DNA of 64,000 nucleotides from Acetobacter aceti (GCF_002005445.1 NZ_CP014692.1:186001-250000), one strand, 5' to 3'; positions 16,996 to 27,714 are shown, counted from the first letter of the stretch. Notes: generated from the sequence alone by a model not told the origin. Numbers and translations are program-made.

Positions 16996-17673
16996 ATGGG
17001 ACATAAAGTCAATCCGATCGGGCTTCGGCTCGGTATCAACCGCACTTGGGACAGCCGCTGGTATGCGGATGGCGACTATTCCCGGCTGCTGCATGCGGAT
17101 CTGAAACTGCGCGCTTTCCTGCGTCGCAAGCTGGCTGGCGCGGGTGTTTCCCGTGTCGTCATCGAGCGTCCGGCGAAGAAGCCGCGCGTGACGATCTACG
17201 CTGCACGTCCGGGCGTTGTCATCGGCAAGAAGGGTCAGGACATCGACGCGCTCCGCAAGGAGCTGACGAAGATGGCCGGCACGGAAGTCGCGCTGAACAT
17301 TGTCGAAATCCGCAAGCCGGAAATCGATGCGACACTGGTGGCTGAGAACATTGCCCAGCAGCTGGAGCGTCGTGTGGCGTTCCGTCGCGCGATGAAGCGT
17401 GCAGTTCAGTCAGCCATGCGTCTTGGCGCACAGGGCATCCGGATCAACTGCTCCGGTCGTCTTGGCGGCGCTGAAATCGCCCGTATCGAGTGGTATCGTG
17501 AAGGCCGTGTGCCGCTGCACACGCTTCGCGCCGACATTGATTATGGAACTGCAACAGCGAAAACGACCTACGGCACCTGCGGTGTGAAGGTTTGGATCTT
17601 CAAAGGTGAGATCCTTGCCCAGGACCCGATGGCCCAGGATCGTCGCGCCGCTGAGCAGGCGCCGCAGCGCTGA
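16996..17673 (+). CDS. rpsC: 30S ribosomal protein S3
   Basis: S3 contributes to the mRNA entry channel and its helicase activity. The 225-aa product starts [19 protein letters not shown] and contains the KH-domain GxxG-type loop ([20 protein letters not shown]) and the C-terminal [20 protein letters not shown] block. It starts 2 nt after the rplV stop and is co-translated with its neighbours. Confidence 0.98.
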   Translation: MGHKVNPIGLRLGINRTWDSRWYADGDYSRLLHADLKLRAFLRRKLAGAGVSRVVIERPAKKPRVTIYAARPGVVIGKKGQDIDALRKELTKMAGTEVALNIVEIRKPEIDATLVAENIAQQLERRVAFRRAMKRAVQSAMRLGAQGIRINCSGRLGGAEIARIEWYREGRVPLHTLRADIDYGTATAKTTYGTCGVKVWIFKGEILAQDPMAQDRRAAEQAPQR

Positions 17674-17686
17674 GGGATAGAGAACA

Positions 17687-18103
17687 ATGCTTTCTCCAAA
17701 GCGGACTAAATTCCGCAAGGCCCACAAGGGCCGCATTCATGGCTTGGCCAAGAGCGGCACGCAGCTGAATTTCGGCGCGTTCGGTCTCAAGGCTCTTGAG
17801 CCTGAGCGTATTACGGCGCGTCAGATCGAGGCGTCCCGTCGTGCGATCACCCGTGCGATGAAGCGTGCTGGTCGCGTGTGGATTCGTATCTTTCCGGATC
17901 TTCCGGTCTCGACAAAGCCTGCCGAAGTGCGTATGGGCTCCGGCAAGGGATCTCCGGAATTCTGGGTGGCCCGTGTTAGACCGGGTCGTATCCTGTTCGA
18001 GATCGAGGGGGTTCCACCAGAAGTGGCGCGTGAGGCGCTCGCTCTTGGTGCTGCGAAACTTCCGATCAAGACGAAGTTCGTGACCCGAATCGGAGAGGCA
18101 TAA
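17687..18103 (+). CDS. rplP: 50S ribosomal protein L16
   Basis: L16 lies near the A site and helps position aminoacyl-tRNA. The 138-aa product begins [20 protein letters not shown] and shows the [20 protein letters not shown] and [20 protein letters not shown] motifs. It sits between rpsC and rpmC (one-base spacing to the latter). Confidence 0.97.
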   Translation: MLSPKRTKFRKAHKGRIHGLAKSGTQLNFGAFGLKALEPERITARQIEASRRAITRAMKRAGRVWIRIFPDLPVSTKPAEVRMGSGKGSPEFWVARVRPGRILFEIEGVPPEVAREALALGAAKLPIKTKFVTRIGEA

Positions 18104-18104
18104 G

Positions 18105-18338
18105 ATGAGCAAGGCACTAAAGCCGGCTGATCTGCGTGTGAAGTCCGTTGATGAGTTGCAGGCGCTTCTTCTCGATCTGAAGCGCGAGCAGTTCAATCTT
18201 CGGTTCCAGCAGGCCACCGGTCAGAATGAAGGGGCAAGCCGCGTGCGCGTTGTGCGCCGTGATATTGCCCGTATCAAGACGATCGTAGCTCAGGCTGCGC
18301 AGAAGACTGCCGCGGCTGGTGCTGCGGCCAATTCCTGA
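18105..18338 (+). CDS. rpmC: 50S ribosomal protein L29
   Basis: L29 is a small two-helix protein at the exit tunnel. The 77-aa product contains [20 protein letters not shown] and [20 protein letters not shown], both diagnostic. It is about 10-14 residues longer than the E. coli protein because of an alanine-rich C-terminal tail ([13 protein letters not shown]). Confidence 0.95.
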   Translation: MSKALKPADLRVKSVDELQALLLDLKREQFNLRFQQATGQNEGASRVRVVRRDIARIKTIVAQAAQKTAAAGAAANS

Positions 18339-18349
18339 GGGAGCGGCTA

Positions 18350-18622
18350 ATGCCTAAGCGCATTCTCAGCGGGCGTGTGACCAGCGACAAGATGGACAAG
18401 ACGATTACCGTTCTTGTCGATCGTCGTATCATGCACCCGCTCTATAAGAAGTTCATTCGTCGCTCTAAGAAGTATGCGGCGCATGATGAACTTAACGTAT
18501 GCAAGATTGGAGACGCGGTTCGCATCGAAGAATGCACGCCGATTTCCAAGCGCAAGACCTGGACGGTCATTTCACGCAACGGCGAAGTCGTTGGTGGTGT
18601 TGCGTCCGGGAATGCTGCGTAA
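18350..18622 (+). CDS. rpsQ: 30S ribosomal protein S17
   Basis: S17 binds the 5' domain of 16S rRNA early in assembly. The 90-aa product starts [20 protein letters not shown] and shows [19 protein letters not shown] and [10 protein letters not shown]. It lies 11 nt after rpmC. Length is slightly above the E. coli protein, mainly at the C-terminus. Confidence 0.96.
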   Translation: MPKRILSGRVTSDKMDKTITVLVDRRIMHPLYKKFIRRSKKYAAHDELNVCKIGDAVRIEECTPISKRKTWTVISRNGEVVGGVASGNAA

Positions 18623-18638
18623 CAGGGGTATAAGGTAA

Positions 18639-19007
18639 ATGATCCATCCCGAGACCAACCTCGAGGTCGCCGATAATTCAGGCGCACGTCAGGTGCAGTG
18701 CATCAAGGTGCTGGGCGGTTCCAAGCGGAAGTCTGCCTCGGTCGGCGACGTGATCGTCGTTTCCGTCAAGGAAGCGATTCCCCGTGGCAAGGTGAAGAAG
18801 GGTGACGTCCATCAGGCTGTCATCGTTCGGACGTCCTACCCGGTGCGTCGTGCAGACGGCAGTGCGATTCGCTTCGACCGCAACGCGGCTGTGCTGATCA
18901 ACAAGCAGCAGGAGCCGATCGGTACGCGTATCTTTGGCCCGGTTGTCCGTGAACTGCGTGCGCGCAAGTTCATGAAGATCATCTCGCTGGCGCCGGAGGT
19001 GCTGTAA
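18639..19007 (+). CDS. rplN: 50S ribosomal protein L14
   Basis: L14 lies at the subunit interface and binds the silencing factor RsfS in many bacteria. The 122-aa product starts [20 protein letters not shown] and contains [17 protein letters not shown] and the [13 protein letters not shown] motif. Its stop overlaps the rplX start (TAATG), so translation is coupled. Confidence 0.97.
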   Translation: MIHPETNLEVADNSGARQVQCIKVLGGSKRKSASVGDVIVVSVKEAIPRGKVKKGDVHQAVIVRTSYPVRRADGSAIRFDRNAAVLINKQQEPIGTRIFGPVVRELRARKFMKIISLAPEVL

Positions 19008-19327
19008 TGGCTGCTCGTATCAAAAAGGGTGACACCGTCGTTGTGACGACAGGGTCTTCCAAGGGCGTCCGCGGTGAAGTTCTCTCGGTTCTGCCGGTTG
19101 AGAACAAGGCCGTTGTCCGTGGCGTTGCGGTTGCGAAGCGCCACAAGCGCGCGACACGCATGGGTGAGGAAGGTGGCATCATCGAGCGTGAAGCGCCGGT
19201 GAACCTTTCCAACCTTGCGCTGATCGATCCGAAGAGCGGCAAGCCGACCAAGGTTGGTTTCCGTGTTCTTGATGATGGTCGCAAGGTTCGTGTCGCGAAG
19301 GCGACCGGCGAAGTGATCGAAGGCTGA
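19007..19327 (+). CDS. rplX: 50S ribosomal protein L24
   Basis: L24 starts 50S assembly. The 106-aa product has the KOW motif ([20 protein letters not shown]) and the [20 protein letters not shown] block. The start codon shares one base with the rplN stop. Spacing of 10 nt to rplE suggests one polycistron. Confidence 0.97.
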   Translation: MAARIKKGDTVVVTTGSSKGVRGEVLSVLPVENKAVVRGVAVAKRHKRATRMGEEGGIIEREAPVNLSNLALIDPKSGKPTKVGFRVLDDGRKVRVAKATGEVIEG

Positions 19328-19337
19328 GGAGGGACTG

Positions 19338-19904
19338 ATGGCTACCGAAAATACGCACGTCGTCCCTCGCCTCAAGGCACGATATGAAGCTGAGCTTGCT
19401 GGCAAGCTGCGTGAGCAGTTCGGCTACAAGAATGTGATGCAGGTTCCCCGCCTCGAGAAGATCGTTCTCAACATGGGCGTGGGTGAAGCTGCTGGTGATC
19501 AGAAGAAGCTTGACGCCGCCCTGAACGAGATGATGCTGATCGCTGGTCAGCGTCCGGTCAAGACAGTGGCGAAGAAGGCAATCGCCGGCTTCAAGATTCG
19601 TGAAGGTCTTCCCATCGGCTGCAAGGTGACCCTGCGTCGTGCGCGGATGTACGAGTTTCTCGATCGTCTCGTGACGATCGCGATGCCACGCATCCGTGAC
19701 TTTCGTGGTCTGCCGGCTAACAAGGGCTTTGACGGACGTGGCAACTTTGCTCTGGGGCTGAAAGAACAGCTGATCTTCCCGGAGATCGAGTACGATAAGG
19801 TTGACCAGGTTCGTGGCATGGACATCATCTTCGTGACGACAGCGAAGACCGATGCCGAGGCAAAGGCGCTCTTGAAAGCTTTTGATCTTCCCTTTATGGG
19901 GTGA
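19338..19904 (+). CDS. rplE: 50S ribosomal protein L5
   Basis: L5 holds 5S rRNA and contacts P-site tRNA. The 188-aa product shows [35 protein letters not shown] and the C-terminal [20 protein letters not shown]. The ribosome-binding site (GGAGGG) is strong. A 143-nt gap containing a hairpin separates it from rpsN. Confidence 0.97.
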   Translation: MATENTHVVPRLKARYEAELAGKLREQFGYKNVMQVPRLEKIVLNMGVGEAAGDQKKLDAALNEMMLIAGQRPVKTVAKKAIAGFKIREGLPIGCKVTLRRARMYEFLDRLVTIAMPRIRDFRGLPANKGFDGRGNFALGLKEQLIFPEIEYDKVDQVRGMDIIFVTTAKTDAEAKALLKAFDLPFMG

Positions 19905-19957
19905 GCCAATACGGCTTGATCGTGTCCCGCGGCTGTATCAGTCGTGGGGTGTTTTAG

Positions 19958-19985
19958 CCTGATGCCGGTTTTTTCTGGCGTCAGG
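19958..19985 (+). other. Hairpin in the rplE-rpsN gap
   Basis: A 9-bp stem (CCTGATGCC with GGCGTCAGG, one G-T pair) with a T-rich 10-nt loop lies in the 143-nt gap between rplE and rpsN. No terminal T-run follows. This is the longest gap inside the spc block and could hold an S8-type translational regulator site or a processing site, but no S8 consensus was identified. Confidence 0.4.
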
Positions 19986-20047
19986 TAATATGTAGGTTTT
20001 GGAAAACCGCTGGAATGGTCCGGCAGGTTCCGGAGGGTAAATCAGGC

Positions 20048-20353
20048 ATGGCCAAGATTTCCGCCGTCAATCGTAACGCTAAGCGCGCCTATATGGCTCA
20101 GCGCGATAAAGCGAAGCGTCTGGCGCTTAAAAATATCGTGATGGACCGCACCCTTCCCATGGAAGATCGCTTTGAGGCTTCCCTCAAGCTTTCAGAGCTT
20201 CCCCGGAATGGTTCCCGCGTTCGCGTGCGTCTGCGCTGCAAGCTGACAGGCCGTTCGCGCGGTAATTACCGTAAGTTTGAGCTGTGCCGTATTGCGCTGC
20301 GTGACCTGGCTTCGAGTGGCCAGATCCCGGGCGTGGTCAAGGCAAGCTGGTAA
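20048..20353 (+). CDS. rpsN: 30S ribosomal protein S14
   Basis: S14 binds the 30S head. The product is 101 aa from ATG 20048 ([20 protein letters not shown]), the long zinc-independent type with no CxxC pairs, typical of proteobacteria. An earlier in-frame start at 20015 adds nothing conserved. The C-terminal [20 protein letters not shown] motif is intact. rpsH follows after 9 nt. Confidence 0.96.
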   Translation: MAKISAVNRNAKRAYMAQRDKAKRLALKNIVMDRTLPMEDRFEASLKLSELPRNGSRVRVRLRCKLTGRSRGNYRKFELCRIALRDLASSGQIPGVVKASW

Positions 20354-20362
20354 GGGGCGGCA

Positions 20363-20761
20363 ATGTCACTTTCTGATCCCTTGGGTGATATGCTCACCCG
20401 TATCCGCAACGCACAGCGCGCCCGTCATGCTGCGTGTGTTGCTCCGGCGTCACGGCTGCGCGCCAGTGTGCTTGAAGCTCTGAAGCGTGAAGGCTACATC
20501 CGTGGCTTTGCAGTTGAGGAAATCCGTAAGGGTATTTCCCAGATCCGCATCGAGCTGAAATATTCGGAAGGCGAGCCGGTGATCAAGGAGATTCACCGCG
20601 TGTCGCGTCCCGGACGCCGCGTCTATTCCAAGATCAAGGAACTGCCGCGCGTCTATGCCGGCCTTGGTGTGTCGATCCTGTCGACTCCCCGTGGTGTTCT
20701 CTCCGATGCAGAGGCTCGCGCCGCCAATGTTGGCGGCGAAGTTCTCTGCCGCGTATTCTGA
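20363..20761 (+). CDS. rpsH: 30S ribosomal protein S8
   Basis: S8 binds the central domain of 16S rRNA and, in other bacteria, represses the spc operon. The 132-aa product begins [20 protein letters not shown] and ends with the conserved [20 protein letters not shown] block. It is 10 nt upstream of rplF, with GGAGG in the gap. Confidence 0.97.
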   Translation: MSLSDPLGDMLTRIRNAQRARHAACVAPASRLRASVLEALKREGYIRGFAVEEIRKGISQIRIELKYSEGEPVIKEIHRVSRPGRRVYSKIKELPRVYAGLGVSILSTPRGVLSDAEARAANVGGEVLCRVF

Positions 20762-20771
20762 GGAGGGATAG

Positions 20772-21305
20772 ATGTCACGCGTAGGCAAATATCCCGTTGA
20801 GGTTCCTGCCGGAGTAACTGTCAGCATCAATGCTGGCATTCTAACGGCTAAAGGCAAACTCGGCGAACTTAAGCTTCCATTGTCTCCCCTGGTGGAGACG
20901 ACGGTCGACGAGGGTAAGGTTGCGGTCAAGCCTCTTGGTTCTCTGGCTCAGGCCCGGATGATGTGGGGCACGACGCGTTCGCTCGTCGCCTCCATGGTCA
21001 AGGGCGTTTCCGAAGGTTATTCGAAAACGCTGGAGATTACAGGAACGGGTTTCCGTGCTGCTGTGCAGGGATCCAATCTTGTCATGAACCTCGGCTACTC
21101 TCATGACGTCGTGTATCCGATTCCTGAGGGGATCAAGATTACGACGCCACGTCCGACAGCCGTGGTCGTTGAAGGTATTGACAAGCAGCGTGTCGGTCAG
21201 GTTGCGCTCGATATCCGCAACTTCCGTAAGCCGGAGCCCTACAAGGGCAAGGGCGTGCGTTATGACACCGAGACCATTCGTCGCAAGGAAGGCAAGAAGA
21301 AGTAA
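20772..21305 (+). CDS. rplF: 50S ribosomal protein L6
   Basis: L6 lies near the factor-binding centre of the 50S subunit. The 177-aa product shows [18 protein letters not shown] and the C-terminal [20 protein letters not shown] motif. Its stop overlaps the rplR start (TAATG at 21303-21307). Confidence 0.97.
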   Translation: MSRVGKYPVEVPAGVTVSINAGILTAKGKLGELKLPLSPLVETTVDEGKVAVKPLGSLAQARMMWGTTRSLVASMVKGVSEGYSKTLEITGTGFRAAVQGSNLVMNLGYSHDVVYPIPEGIKITTPRPTAVVVEGIDKQRVGQVALDIRNFRKPEPYKGKGVRYDTETIRRKEGKKK

Positions 21306-21667
21306 TGAGCACTCAGCAGGAATTGCGGGAGCGTCGGCGCAAGCGCCTTCGGTTCCAGCTCCGCCGCAAGGCCGGCGGGCGTCCGCGCCTGTCGGTGTTC
21401 CGTTCAGGCAAGAACATCTATGCCCAGGTGATCGACGACGCCGCCGGCCTTACGCTGGCTTCGGCGTCTTCTCTGGACAAAGAGTTCCGTACGGGTGGAG
21501 TAACTGGAGCAAACCGGGATGCCGCATCGGCAATCGGCAAGCTTGTTGCCCAGCGCGCGGTTGCAGCCGGTGTGACGCAGGTCGTGTTCGATCGCGGCTC
21601 CTATATCTATCATGGGCGCATCAAGGCGCTCGCGGAGGCTGCCCGCGAGGGCGGTCTCTCGTTCTGA
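21305..21667 (+). CDS. rplR: 50S ribosomal protein L18
   Basis: L18 binds 5S rRNA with L5 and L25. The 120-aa product contains [20 protein letters not shown] and ends [18 protein letters not shown] residues ([12 protein letters not shown]), typical of L18. It shares one base with rplF and is followed 13 nt later by rpsE. Confidence 0.97.
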   Translation: MSTQQELRERRRKRLRFQLRRKAGGRPRLSVFRSGKNIYAQVIDDAAGLTLASASSLDKEFRTGGVTGANRDAASAIGKLVAQRAVAAGVTQVVFDRGSYIYHGRIKALAEAAREGGLSF

Positions 21668-21680
21668 GGAGGGGCGCGTA

Positions 21681-22259
21681 ATGGCACGTGAACCGAGAGA
21701 AGGTGGTCGTGGTCGCGACCGCGAGCAGCGTCAGGATCGCGAAGGCGATGATCTGATCGACAAGCTCGTGACGATTAATCGTGTTGCAAAAGTGGTCAAG
21801 GGCGGTCGTCGCTTCGCTTTCGCCGCGCTGGTTGTTGTGGGTGATCAGAAAGGTCGTGTTGGATTCGGAGCGGGCAAGGCCCGTGAAGTTCCCGAGGCGA
21901 TCCGCAAGGCTACCGAAAAGGCGAAGCGCGGCATGATCCGCGTTCCCATGAAGGAAGGCCGTACACTGCACCATGACGTTGCAGGTCACTTTGGCGCTGG
22001 CAAGGTTGTTCTTCGTTCGGCGGAAGCCGGAACCGGAATTATCGCTGGCGGTCCGATGCGCGCCGTGTTCGAAAGCCTTGGTATCAACGATGTTGTCGCC
22101 AAGTCGCTTGGAACGCGTAACCCGCACAACATGGTGAAGGCGACGTTCGCGGCGCTGGAACGGTGTGCGAGCCCGCGTGCTGTCGCCAATCGTCGTGGCA
22201 AGAAGGTCTCTGACATTCTTGGCAAGCGCGAGCAGGTAGCGGAGGGTGCAGATGTCTGA
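21681..22259 (+). CDS. rpsE: 30S ribosomal protein S5
   Basis: S5 supports decoding accuracy and is the site of spectinomycin resistance mutations. The product is 192 aa from ATG 21681, preceded by GAGGAGGGGCG. It contains [20 protein letters not shown] and [16 protein letters not shown] charged arginine-rich N-terminal extension ([20 protein letters not shown]) of about 25 residues is typical of alphaproteobacteria. It overlaps rpmD by eight bases. Confidence 0.97.
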   Translation: MAREPREGGRGRDREQRQDREGDDLIDKLVTINRVAKVVKGGRRFAFAALVVVGDQKGRVGFGAGKAREVPEAIRKATEKAKRGMIRVPMKEGRTLHHDVAGHFGAGKVVLRSAEAGTGIIAGGPMRAVFESLGINDVVAKSLGTRNPHNMVKATFAALERCASPRAVANRRGKKVSDILGKREQVAEGADV

Positions 22260-22437
22260 AGCTAAGACTGTCCGTATCACGCAGATTGCATCCGGGAACG
22301 GACGCAAGCCAGGTCAGCAGGCAACACTCGTCGGACTTGGTCTGAACAAGATCGGTCGTACACGCGAGCTTCAGGACACGCCGTCGATCCGGGGTATGCT
22401 GAACAAGGTAGCCCACCTGGTGAAGGTGGAGGATTGA
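22252..22437 (+). CDS. rpmD: 50S ribosomal protein L30
   Basis: L30 is a small 50S protein near the GTPase-associated region. The 61-aa product ([20 protein letters not shown], then [20 protein letters not shown]) is typical. ATG 22252 is chosen over the GTG at 22246 because GGAGGG (22241-22246) gives good spacing to the ATG. It overlaps the end of rpsE, implying coupling. Confidence 0.95.
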   Translation: MSEAKTVRITQIASGNGRKPGQQATLVGLGLNKIGRTRELQDTPSIRGMLNKVAHLVKVED

Positions 22438-22438
22438 A

Positions 22439-22930
22439 ATGAAACTTCATGAACTCCGCGATAACGAGGGTTCTCGTTATCGCAAAAAGCGCCTTGGACG
22501 CGGTATCGGCTCTGGTAAGGGCAAGACCTCGGGTCGCGGTGTAAAAGGTCAGAAGGCTCGCGAGGGTGTTTCCCTGAATGGCTTTGAAGGTGGTCAGCTT
22601 CCGCTGTACCGTCGTATGCCGAAGCGGGGATTCAAGAATATCTTCCGTAAGGTCTATGCTCCGGTGAACCTTGGTTCGCTTGAGAAAGCTCTTGCTGAAG
22701 GCAAGCTTGAAGCCGGATCAGTGATCAACGAAGAGGCTCTCCGTAAGGCTGGTCTTGTCGGTACTGGCAAATATGTCGGCATCCGTCTGCTGGCTGACGG
22801 TGAGATTTCTCGTGCAATCACTGTTGAGGTTGCCGGAGCTTCTGCATCGGCGATTGCTGCAGTCGAGAAAGCTGGCGGGTCTGTAAAGACTCTCGTCGCA
22901 GCCCGGAAAGAAGCCAACACGGCTTCCTGA
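22439..22930 (+). CDS. rplO: 50S ribosomal protein L15
   Basis: L15 is a late assembly protein of the 50S subunit. The 163-aa product starts [20 protein letters not shown] and contains [20 protein letters not shown] and [20 protein letters not shown], both diagnostic. It starts one base after the rpmD stop. secY follows after 125 nt. Confidence 0.97.
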   Translation: MKLHELRDNEGSRYRKKRLGRGIGSGKGKTSGRGVKGQKAREGVSLNGFEGGQLPLYRRMPKRGFKNIFRKVYAPVNLGSLEKALAEGKLEAGSVINEEALRKAGLVGTGKYVGIRLLADGEISRAITVEVAGASASAIAAVEKAGGSVKTLVAARKEANTAS

Positions 22931-23055
22931 CATGGCTTGGGAAGGCAGTCTTGGTCTGTCTTCCAGGTCATCTAGGTTTGATTTGCAGGCGTTGGTGTCT
23001 GCCACGACAGCGCCCCGCTTTGCGGTGGCGCTGTTTTTTGTGAAAGGACAGGCGT

Positions 23056-24417
23056 ATGGCCTCGGCGGCTGAGCAACTCGCGGCCAATTTCAATCTGGGT
23101 TCCTTCGCCAAGGCGACGGAACTCAAGAAGAGGATCTGGTTCACGCTGGGAGCCCTGATCGTCTATCGTCTGGGCACCTATATCCCTGTCCCGGGCATTG
23201 ACGCGAAAGTGATGGGGCAGCTTCTGGCCCAGCATCAGGGTGGCATTCTTGGCATGTTCGACATGTTCACGGGCGGCGCTCTCGGGCGCATGACCGTGTT
23301 CGCTCTGAACATCATGCCCTATATTTCTGCTTCGATCATCATACAGCTGATGTCGACAGCCATTCCCTCGATGGAAGCTCTCAAGAAAGAGGGTGAGCAT
23401 GGAAGAAAGAAGCTCAACCAGTATACCCGTTACCTGACAGTCGCGATCGCGTTTTTTCAGGCCTACGGCATCGCGGTTGGTCTTGAGCGGATGAGTTCGG
23501 CTGCGGGTTCCGCTGTGGTCAGTCCGGGGCTCTTCTTCCTCGTCTCCTGCGTCTTTACGCTGGTTGGCGGAACGATGTTCCTGATGTGGCTTGGAGAGCA
23601 GATTACGTCACGCGGGGTCGGTAACGGCATCTCGCTGATTATCTTTGCCGGTATTGTGGCGAATTTGCCGCATGCATTGGCGACGCTGTTTCAGCTTGGA
23701 TATACAGGCGCGCTCTCGCCGTTTTTCGTTCTGATCTTTCTGGTGCTGGCGGCCCTTACGATCGTCTTCATCGTGTTTATGGAGCAGGCGCAGCGGCGCG
23801 TGGTGATCCAGTATCCCAAACGTCAGATGGGTAACCGCGTCTTCGGCGGCGAATCGACGCATATGCCATTGAAGGTCAACACGGCCGGAGTCATTCCACC
23901 CATTTTTGCGTCTTCCGTGCTTCTCATTCCCGTGACCATTGCGGGCTTCATGAATGCGAAAGGGATGCCGGGCTGGTTGTCTTTTCTGGGGCAGTCGCTG
24001 GGTCAGGGACAGCCGCTCTACATGCTGTTCTATGCTCTTATGATCGTCTTCTTTTCCTATTTTTATGCAGCGGTCACGTTTAATCCGGAAGAAACAGCCG
24101 ATAATCTGCGCAAGCAGAGCGGCTTTATTCCGGGGATTCGTCCAGGCGCATCGACTGCTGCCTATTTTGATGGAATTCTGACCCGTCTGACCACAATAGG
24201 CGCATTGTATCTTGTAGCCGTCTGTCTGCTGCCCCAGATTCTGATCAGTCGCTATAATGTGCCTTTCTATTTTGGTGGTACAAGCCTGATCATCATCGTG
24301 TCAGTGACTATTGATACGGTTACCCAGATCCAGTCTCATCTGGTGGCGCACCAGTATCAGGGGCTGATCCAGCGTAATCGAAAGAGCGGCTCCAATCGGA
24401 GGATCGTCCGTAAATGA
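23056..24417 (+). CDS. secY: Preprotein translocase subunit SecY
   Basis: SecY is the channel of the Sec translocon in the inner membrane. The 453-aa product has the expected ten hydrophobic segments. Diagnostic blocks are RIWFTLGALIVYRLGTYIPV (first membrane segment), the plug region ending FTGGALGRMTVFALNIMPYI, and the cytoplasmic loop with PKRQMGNRVFGGESTHMPLK. Start ATG 23056 has AAAGGA upstream. The stop overlaps the adk start (ATGA at 24414-24417). Confidence 0.97.
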   Translation: MASAAEQLAANFNLGSFAKATELKKRIWFTLGALIVYRLGTYIPVPGIDAKVMGQLLAQHQGGILGMFDMFTGGALGRMTVFALNIMPYISASIIIQLMSTAIPSMEALKKEGEHGRKKLNQYTRYLTVAIAFFQAYGIAVGLERMSSAAGSAVVSPGLFFLVSCVFTLVGGTMFLMWLGEQITSRGVGNGISLIIFAGIVANLPHALATLFQLGYTGALSPFFVLIFLVLAALTIVFIVFMEQAQRRVVIQYPKRQMGNRVFGGESTHMPLKVNTAGVIPPIFASSVLLIPVTIAGFMNAKGMPGWLSFLGQSLGQGQPLYMLFYALMIVFFSYFYAAVTFNPEETADNLRKQSGFIPGIRPGASTAAYFDGILTRLTTIGALYLVAVCLLPQILISRYNVPFYFGGTSLIIIVSVTIDTVTQIQSHLVAHQYQGLIQRNRKSGSNRRIVRK

Positions 24418-25082
24418 ACATTATTTTTCTTGGTCCTCCCGGCGCGGGAAAAGGGACCCAGTCCAAGCGACTTGAAACACGTTACGGAATCGCCCAGATT
24501 TCAACAGGCGATATGCTGCGTGCTGAAGTGAAGGCTGGCTCCGATATCGGGCGTGAAGCAAAATCCCTGATGGATGCCGGCAAGCTTGTTCCGGACACCA
24601 TCATCGTCAGCATGCTGGAATCCCGTATCCAGCAGCCTGACTGTGCCAGGGGTTTTATTCTGGATGGCTTCCCGCGGACGGTAGCACAGGCTGAGGCGCT
24701 GGACGTTGTCCTTGCCCGCCTGTCCCGCAGGATCGACGTTGTCCTGATGCTGGAAGTGGATGAGGACGCTCTGGCAGACCGTATCGCCGGGCGTTTCTCC
24801 TGCGCCAAATGTGGTGCAAGCTACAATGATGTGTCCAAGCCGACACTGGTGGCTGAGACATGTGATCTGTGTGGCTCTCATGAGTTCATACGGAGAGCTG
24901 ATGATAATCGGGAGACTGTTGCGTCCCGGCTGTCAGCTTACCGGAAAGAGACGCTTCCACTCCTTCCTTACTATGAGGACAAGGTGATGGTTGCGTTCAT
25001 TGATGGCATGGCGCCCATCGATGAAGTGAGCAAGCAGATCGATTCAACGATGACTGAAGTCGAGAAGCTCACGCAAAAGTGA
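24414..25082 (+). CDS. adk: Adenylate kinase
   Basis: Adk interconverts AMP + ATP and 2 ADP, keeping the adenylate pools balanced. The 222-aa product has the P-loop GPPGAGKGTQ (residues 7-16), the AMP-binding segment STGDMLRAEV and the DGFPRT motif. The lid domain carries four cysteines (CAKC and CDLC), so it probably binds zinc; such long, Cys-containing lids occur in various bacteria. It is translationally coupled to secY, a common alphaproteobacterial arrangement. Confidence 0.97.
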   Translation: MNIIFLGPPGAGKGTQSKRLETRYGIAQISTGDMLRAEVKAGSDIGREAKSLMDAGKLVPDTIIVSMLESRIQQPDCARGFILDGFPRTVAQAEALDVVLARLSRRIDVVLMLEVDEDALADRIAGRFSCAKCGASYNDVSKPTLVAETCDLCGSHEFIRRADDNRETVASRLSAYRKETLPLLPYYEDKVMVAFIDGMAPIDEVSKQIDSTMTEVEKLTQK

Positions 25083-25221
25083 TCTGTCTGGATTGACTCT
25101 TCATGCCTGCCCGGTCTATTGCGCGCGCTCTGGACCGCATGGTCGCCTGGCGATCAACAGGGCGGCAAATTAATTCGAATCAACGCCGGACGCGCAGTCG
25201 GGCGGACTAGGAGTGTGTGGC

Positions 25222-25599
25222 GTGGCGCGTATTGCCGGCGTTAATATCCCAACGAACAAACGTGTTGTGATCGGACTGCAGTATATTTACGGCATCGGTC
25301 AGACAAAAGCTCAGCAGATCTGCAAGGACCTTGGTTTGCCTGACGCGAAGCGCGTCAATGAACTGAGCGACGACGAGATCATGAAGATTCGTGAGACCAT
25401 TGATAACGACTACCGCGTCGAGGGCGACCTCCGTCGTGAAGTTGCGATGAACATCAAACGTCTGATGGATCTTGGCTGCTACCGTGGCCTTCGCCATCGT
25501 CGTGGCCTGCCTGTGCATGGACAGCGGACGCATACCAATGCGCGTACCCGTAAGGGTAAGGCTGTTGCCATCGCCGGTAAGAAGAAAGTAGCCCGTTAA
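25222..25599 (+). CDS. rpsM: 30S ribosomal protein S13
   Basis: S13 bridges the subunits and contacts P-site tRNA. The 125-aa product starts at GTG 25222 ([20 protein letters not shown]); a GTG at 25213 is in frame, but the shorter start matches the family N-terminus. The C-terminal [20 protein letters not shown] tail is intact. It begins the alpha-operon part, 139 nt after adk. Confidence 0.96.
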   Translation: MARIAGVNIPTNKRVVIGLQYIYGIGQTKAQQICKDLGLPDAKRVNELSDDEIMKIRETIDNDYRVEGDLRREVAMNIKRLMDLGCYRGLRHRRGLPVHGQRTHTNARTRKGKAVAIAGKKKVAR

Positions 25600-25603
25600 T
25601 CAG

Positions 25604-25619
25604 TACGCCTTCGGGCGTA
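25604..25619 (+). other. UUCG-type hairpin between rpsM and rpsK
   Basis: A perfect 6-bp stem (TACGCC/GGCGTA) closed by a TTCG tetraloop follows the rpsM stop by 4 nt. No T-run follows, so it probably stabilises or processes the mRNA rather than terminating it. Confidence 0.5.
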
Positions 25620-25709
25620 TCAGAGAAATTCAGGCAACTGCCGGTTTTGTGCTGGCAATTGCCGGGCGGGCTCAATCCGCCCTTACAGTGAAAAGGCAAG
25701 GCGACAGAC

Positions 25710-26102
25710 ATGGCGAAGGCCGCTGCACCGCGTATCCGCAAGAAAGAACGCAAGAACATTATCTCGGGCGTGGCGCATGTGCTCTCCACGTTCAACAACA
25801 CGATGATCACGATTTCCGACGCGCAGGGGAATGCCATCGCATGGTCTTCCGCTGGTGCGCAGGGTTTCAAGGGTTCGCGTAAGTCCACACCGTATGCGGC
25901 ACAGGTTGCTGCTGAAGACGCAGGCCGCAAGGCTCGTGAGCACGGCATGGAAACGCTGGACATCGAAGTGTCGGGTCCGGGTTCGGGACGTGAGAGCGCT
26001 CTGCGTGCTCTTCAGGCTGTCGGCTTCCAGATCGCTTCGATTCGCGATCTGACGCCGGTGCCGCATAACGGCTGCCGTCCGCGCAAGCGTCGTCGCGTCT
26101 GA
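25710..26102 (+). CDS. rpsK: 30S ribosomal protein S11
   Basis: S11 lies on the 30S platform near the mRNA exit. The 130-aa product contains [20 protein letters not shown] and ends with the conserved [18 protein letters not shown] tail. It lies 110 nt after rpsM and 125 nt before rpoA. Confidence 0.97.
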   Translation: MAKAAAPRIRKKERKNIISGVAHVLSTFNNTMITISDAQGNAIAWSSAGAQGFKGSRKSTPYAAQVAAEDAGRKAREHGMETLDIEVSGPGSGRESALRALQAVGFQIASIRDLTPVPHNGCRPRKRRRV

Positions 26103-26227
26103 TTGAGAGTCCTGTTCCGGAGAATGGTCCGCCATTTTCCGGGATGGGGTCTTTATTGAAGTTGCCCCGGCTTTCGGTCGGGGTTTCCGCCGTCTTGTTG
26201 CGGCCCCCTTATTGAAAGGCCGAGACC

Positions 26228-27247
26228 TTGGTGCTCCAGAAAAACTGGCAATCCCTGATCAAGCCGGAGAAGCTGGAAGTCGAACCCGGCTCCGTCCCGT
26301 CTCGCGTGGCGACGATCGTTGCCGAGCCGCTGGAACGCGGCTTTGGCATGACGCTCGGAAATGCTCTGCGTCGCGTTCTTCTTTCTTCTCTTCAGGGCGC
26401 GGCGATCACCGCGATCCAGATTGACGGCGTTCTGCATGAATTCTCGGCTGTGCCGGGTGTGCGTGAAGACGTGACCGACATCGTCCTGAATATCAAGCAG
26501 CTCGCTCTCAGTATGCATGGTGAGGGTCCGAAGCGCATGATGCTGACGGCGACCGGGCCTGGTGAAGTCAAGGCCGGTCAGATCCAGACAGGTCATGGCA
26601 TTGAGATCATGAATCCGGATCTGGTGATCTGCACTCTCGATGAGGGTGAGAAGCTGGGTATGGAATTCACCGTGAACATCGGCAAAGGCTATGTTCCGGC
26701 TGCGGCGAACCGTCCGGAAGACGCACCGATCGGGCTTATCCCCATCGACGCGATCTACTCACCGGTGAAGCGCGTGTCCTACAAGGTCGAACCGACCCGC
26801 GTGGGTCAGGTGACCGACTATGACCGCCTGCTGCTGACGGTTGAGACGAATGGCGCCGTGACGCCTGAGGATGCTGTCGCTCTGGCGGCGCGTATTCTCC
26901 AGGATCAGTTGCAGCTCTTCATCAACTTCGATGAGCCGCGCCCTGTCGTCACGACGGAGCCGCAGGATGACCTGCCGTTCAACCGCAACCTGCTGCGCAA
27001 GGTTGATGAGCTTGAGCTGTCGGTGCGTTCGGCGAACTGCCTGAAGAACGACAACATCATCTATATCGGCGATCTGGTTCAGAAGACCGAGCAGGAAATG
27101 CTCCGTACACCGAACTTTGGCCGTAAATCACTGAACGAGATCAAGGAAGTCCTCACCACCATGGGACTTTCACTTGGTATGAATGTTCCGGCCTGGCCGC
27201 CGGAGAATATTGAGGATCTGGCGAAGAGGCTCGACGAGCCCTTCTGA
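26228..27247 (+). CDS. rpoA: DNA-directed RNA polymerase subunit alpha
   Basis: Alpha dimerises to start polymerase assembly and its C-terminal domain contacts UP elements and activators. The product is 339 aa. The N-terminal domain shows [20 protein letters not shown], and the C-terminal domain shows [20 protein letters not shown] and [12 protein letters not shown]. The start is TTG 26228 or the adjacent GTG 26231; the sequence cannot separate these. rplQ follows after 24 nt. Confidence 0.97.
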   Translation: MVLQKNWQSLIKPEKLEVEPGSVPSRVATIVAEPLERGFGMTLGNALRRVLLSSLQGAAITAIQIDGVLHEFSAVPGVREDVTDIVLNIKQLALSMHGEGPKRMMLTATGPGEVKAGQIQTGHGIEIMNPDLVICTLDEGEKLGMEFTVNIGKGYVPAAANRPEDAPIGLIPIDAIYSPVKRVSYKVEPTRVGQVTDYDRLLLTVETNGAVTPEDAVALAARILQDQLQLFINFDEPRPVVTTEPQDDLPFNRNLLRKVDELELSVRSANCLKNDNIIYIGDLVQKTEQEMLRTPNFGRKSLNEIKEVLTTMGLSLGMNVPAWPPENIEDLAKRLDEPF

Positions 27248-27271
27248 TCCGCGACAACAGGAGACTTAACA

Positions 27272-27700
27272 ATGCGTCATGGTGTTGCCGGTCGGAAGCT
27301 CGGCGTTACCTCCACCCATCGTGCAGCGATGTTCCGCAACATGGCAGTTGCGCTCATCAAGCACGAACAGATCACGACGACCCTGCCGAAGGCGAAAGAG
27401 CTTCGCCCGGTTGTCGAGAAGCTGATCACGCTCGGCAAGCGCGGTGATCTGCATGCGCGTCGTCAGGCTTACGCCCAGCTGCGTGATGACACGATTGTCA
27501 GCAAGCTGTTCTCGGCTGTGGCTGACCGCTACAAGGCTCGTACAGGCGGTTATACGCGCGTTCTGAAGGCTGGCGTGCGTTATGGCGATGCGGCTGACAT
27601 GGCAGTGATCGAGCTGATCGATCGTGACGTGAATGCGAAGGGTCTGGACAGCGGTCCGCGCCCCGCTGCTCATGACGAAGAGGCTGATCTGGCTGCCTAA
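27272..27700 (+). CDS. rplQ: 50S ribosomal protein L17
   Basis: L17 is a 50S protein near the tunnel exit. The 142-aa product begins [20 protein letters not shown], contains [19 protein letters not shown], and has a C-terminal acidic extension typical of alphaproteobacteria. It is the last gene of the supercluster; a strong terminator follows. Confidence 0.97.
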   Translation: MRHGVAGRKLGVTSTHRAAMFRNMAVALIKHEQITTTLPKAKELRPVVEKLITLGKRGDLHARRQAYAQLRDDTIVSKLFSAVADRYKARTGGYTRVLKAGVRYGDAADMAVIELIDRDVNAKGLDSGPRPAAHDEEADLAA

Positions 27701-27714
27701 GCCATTTCAGTTAA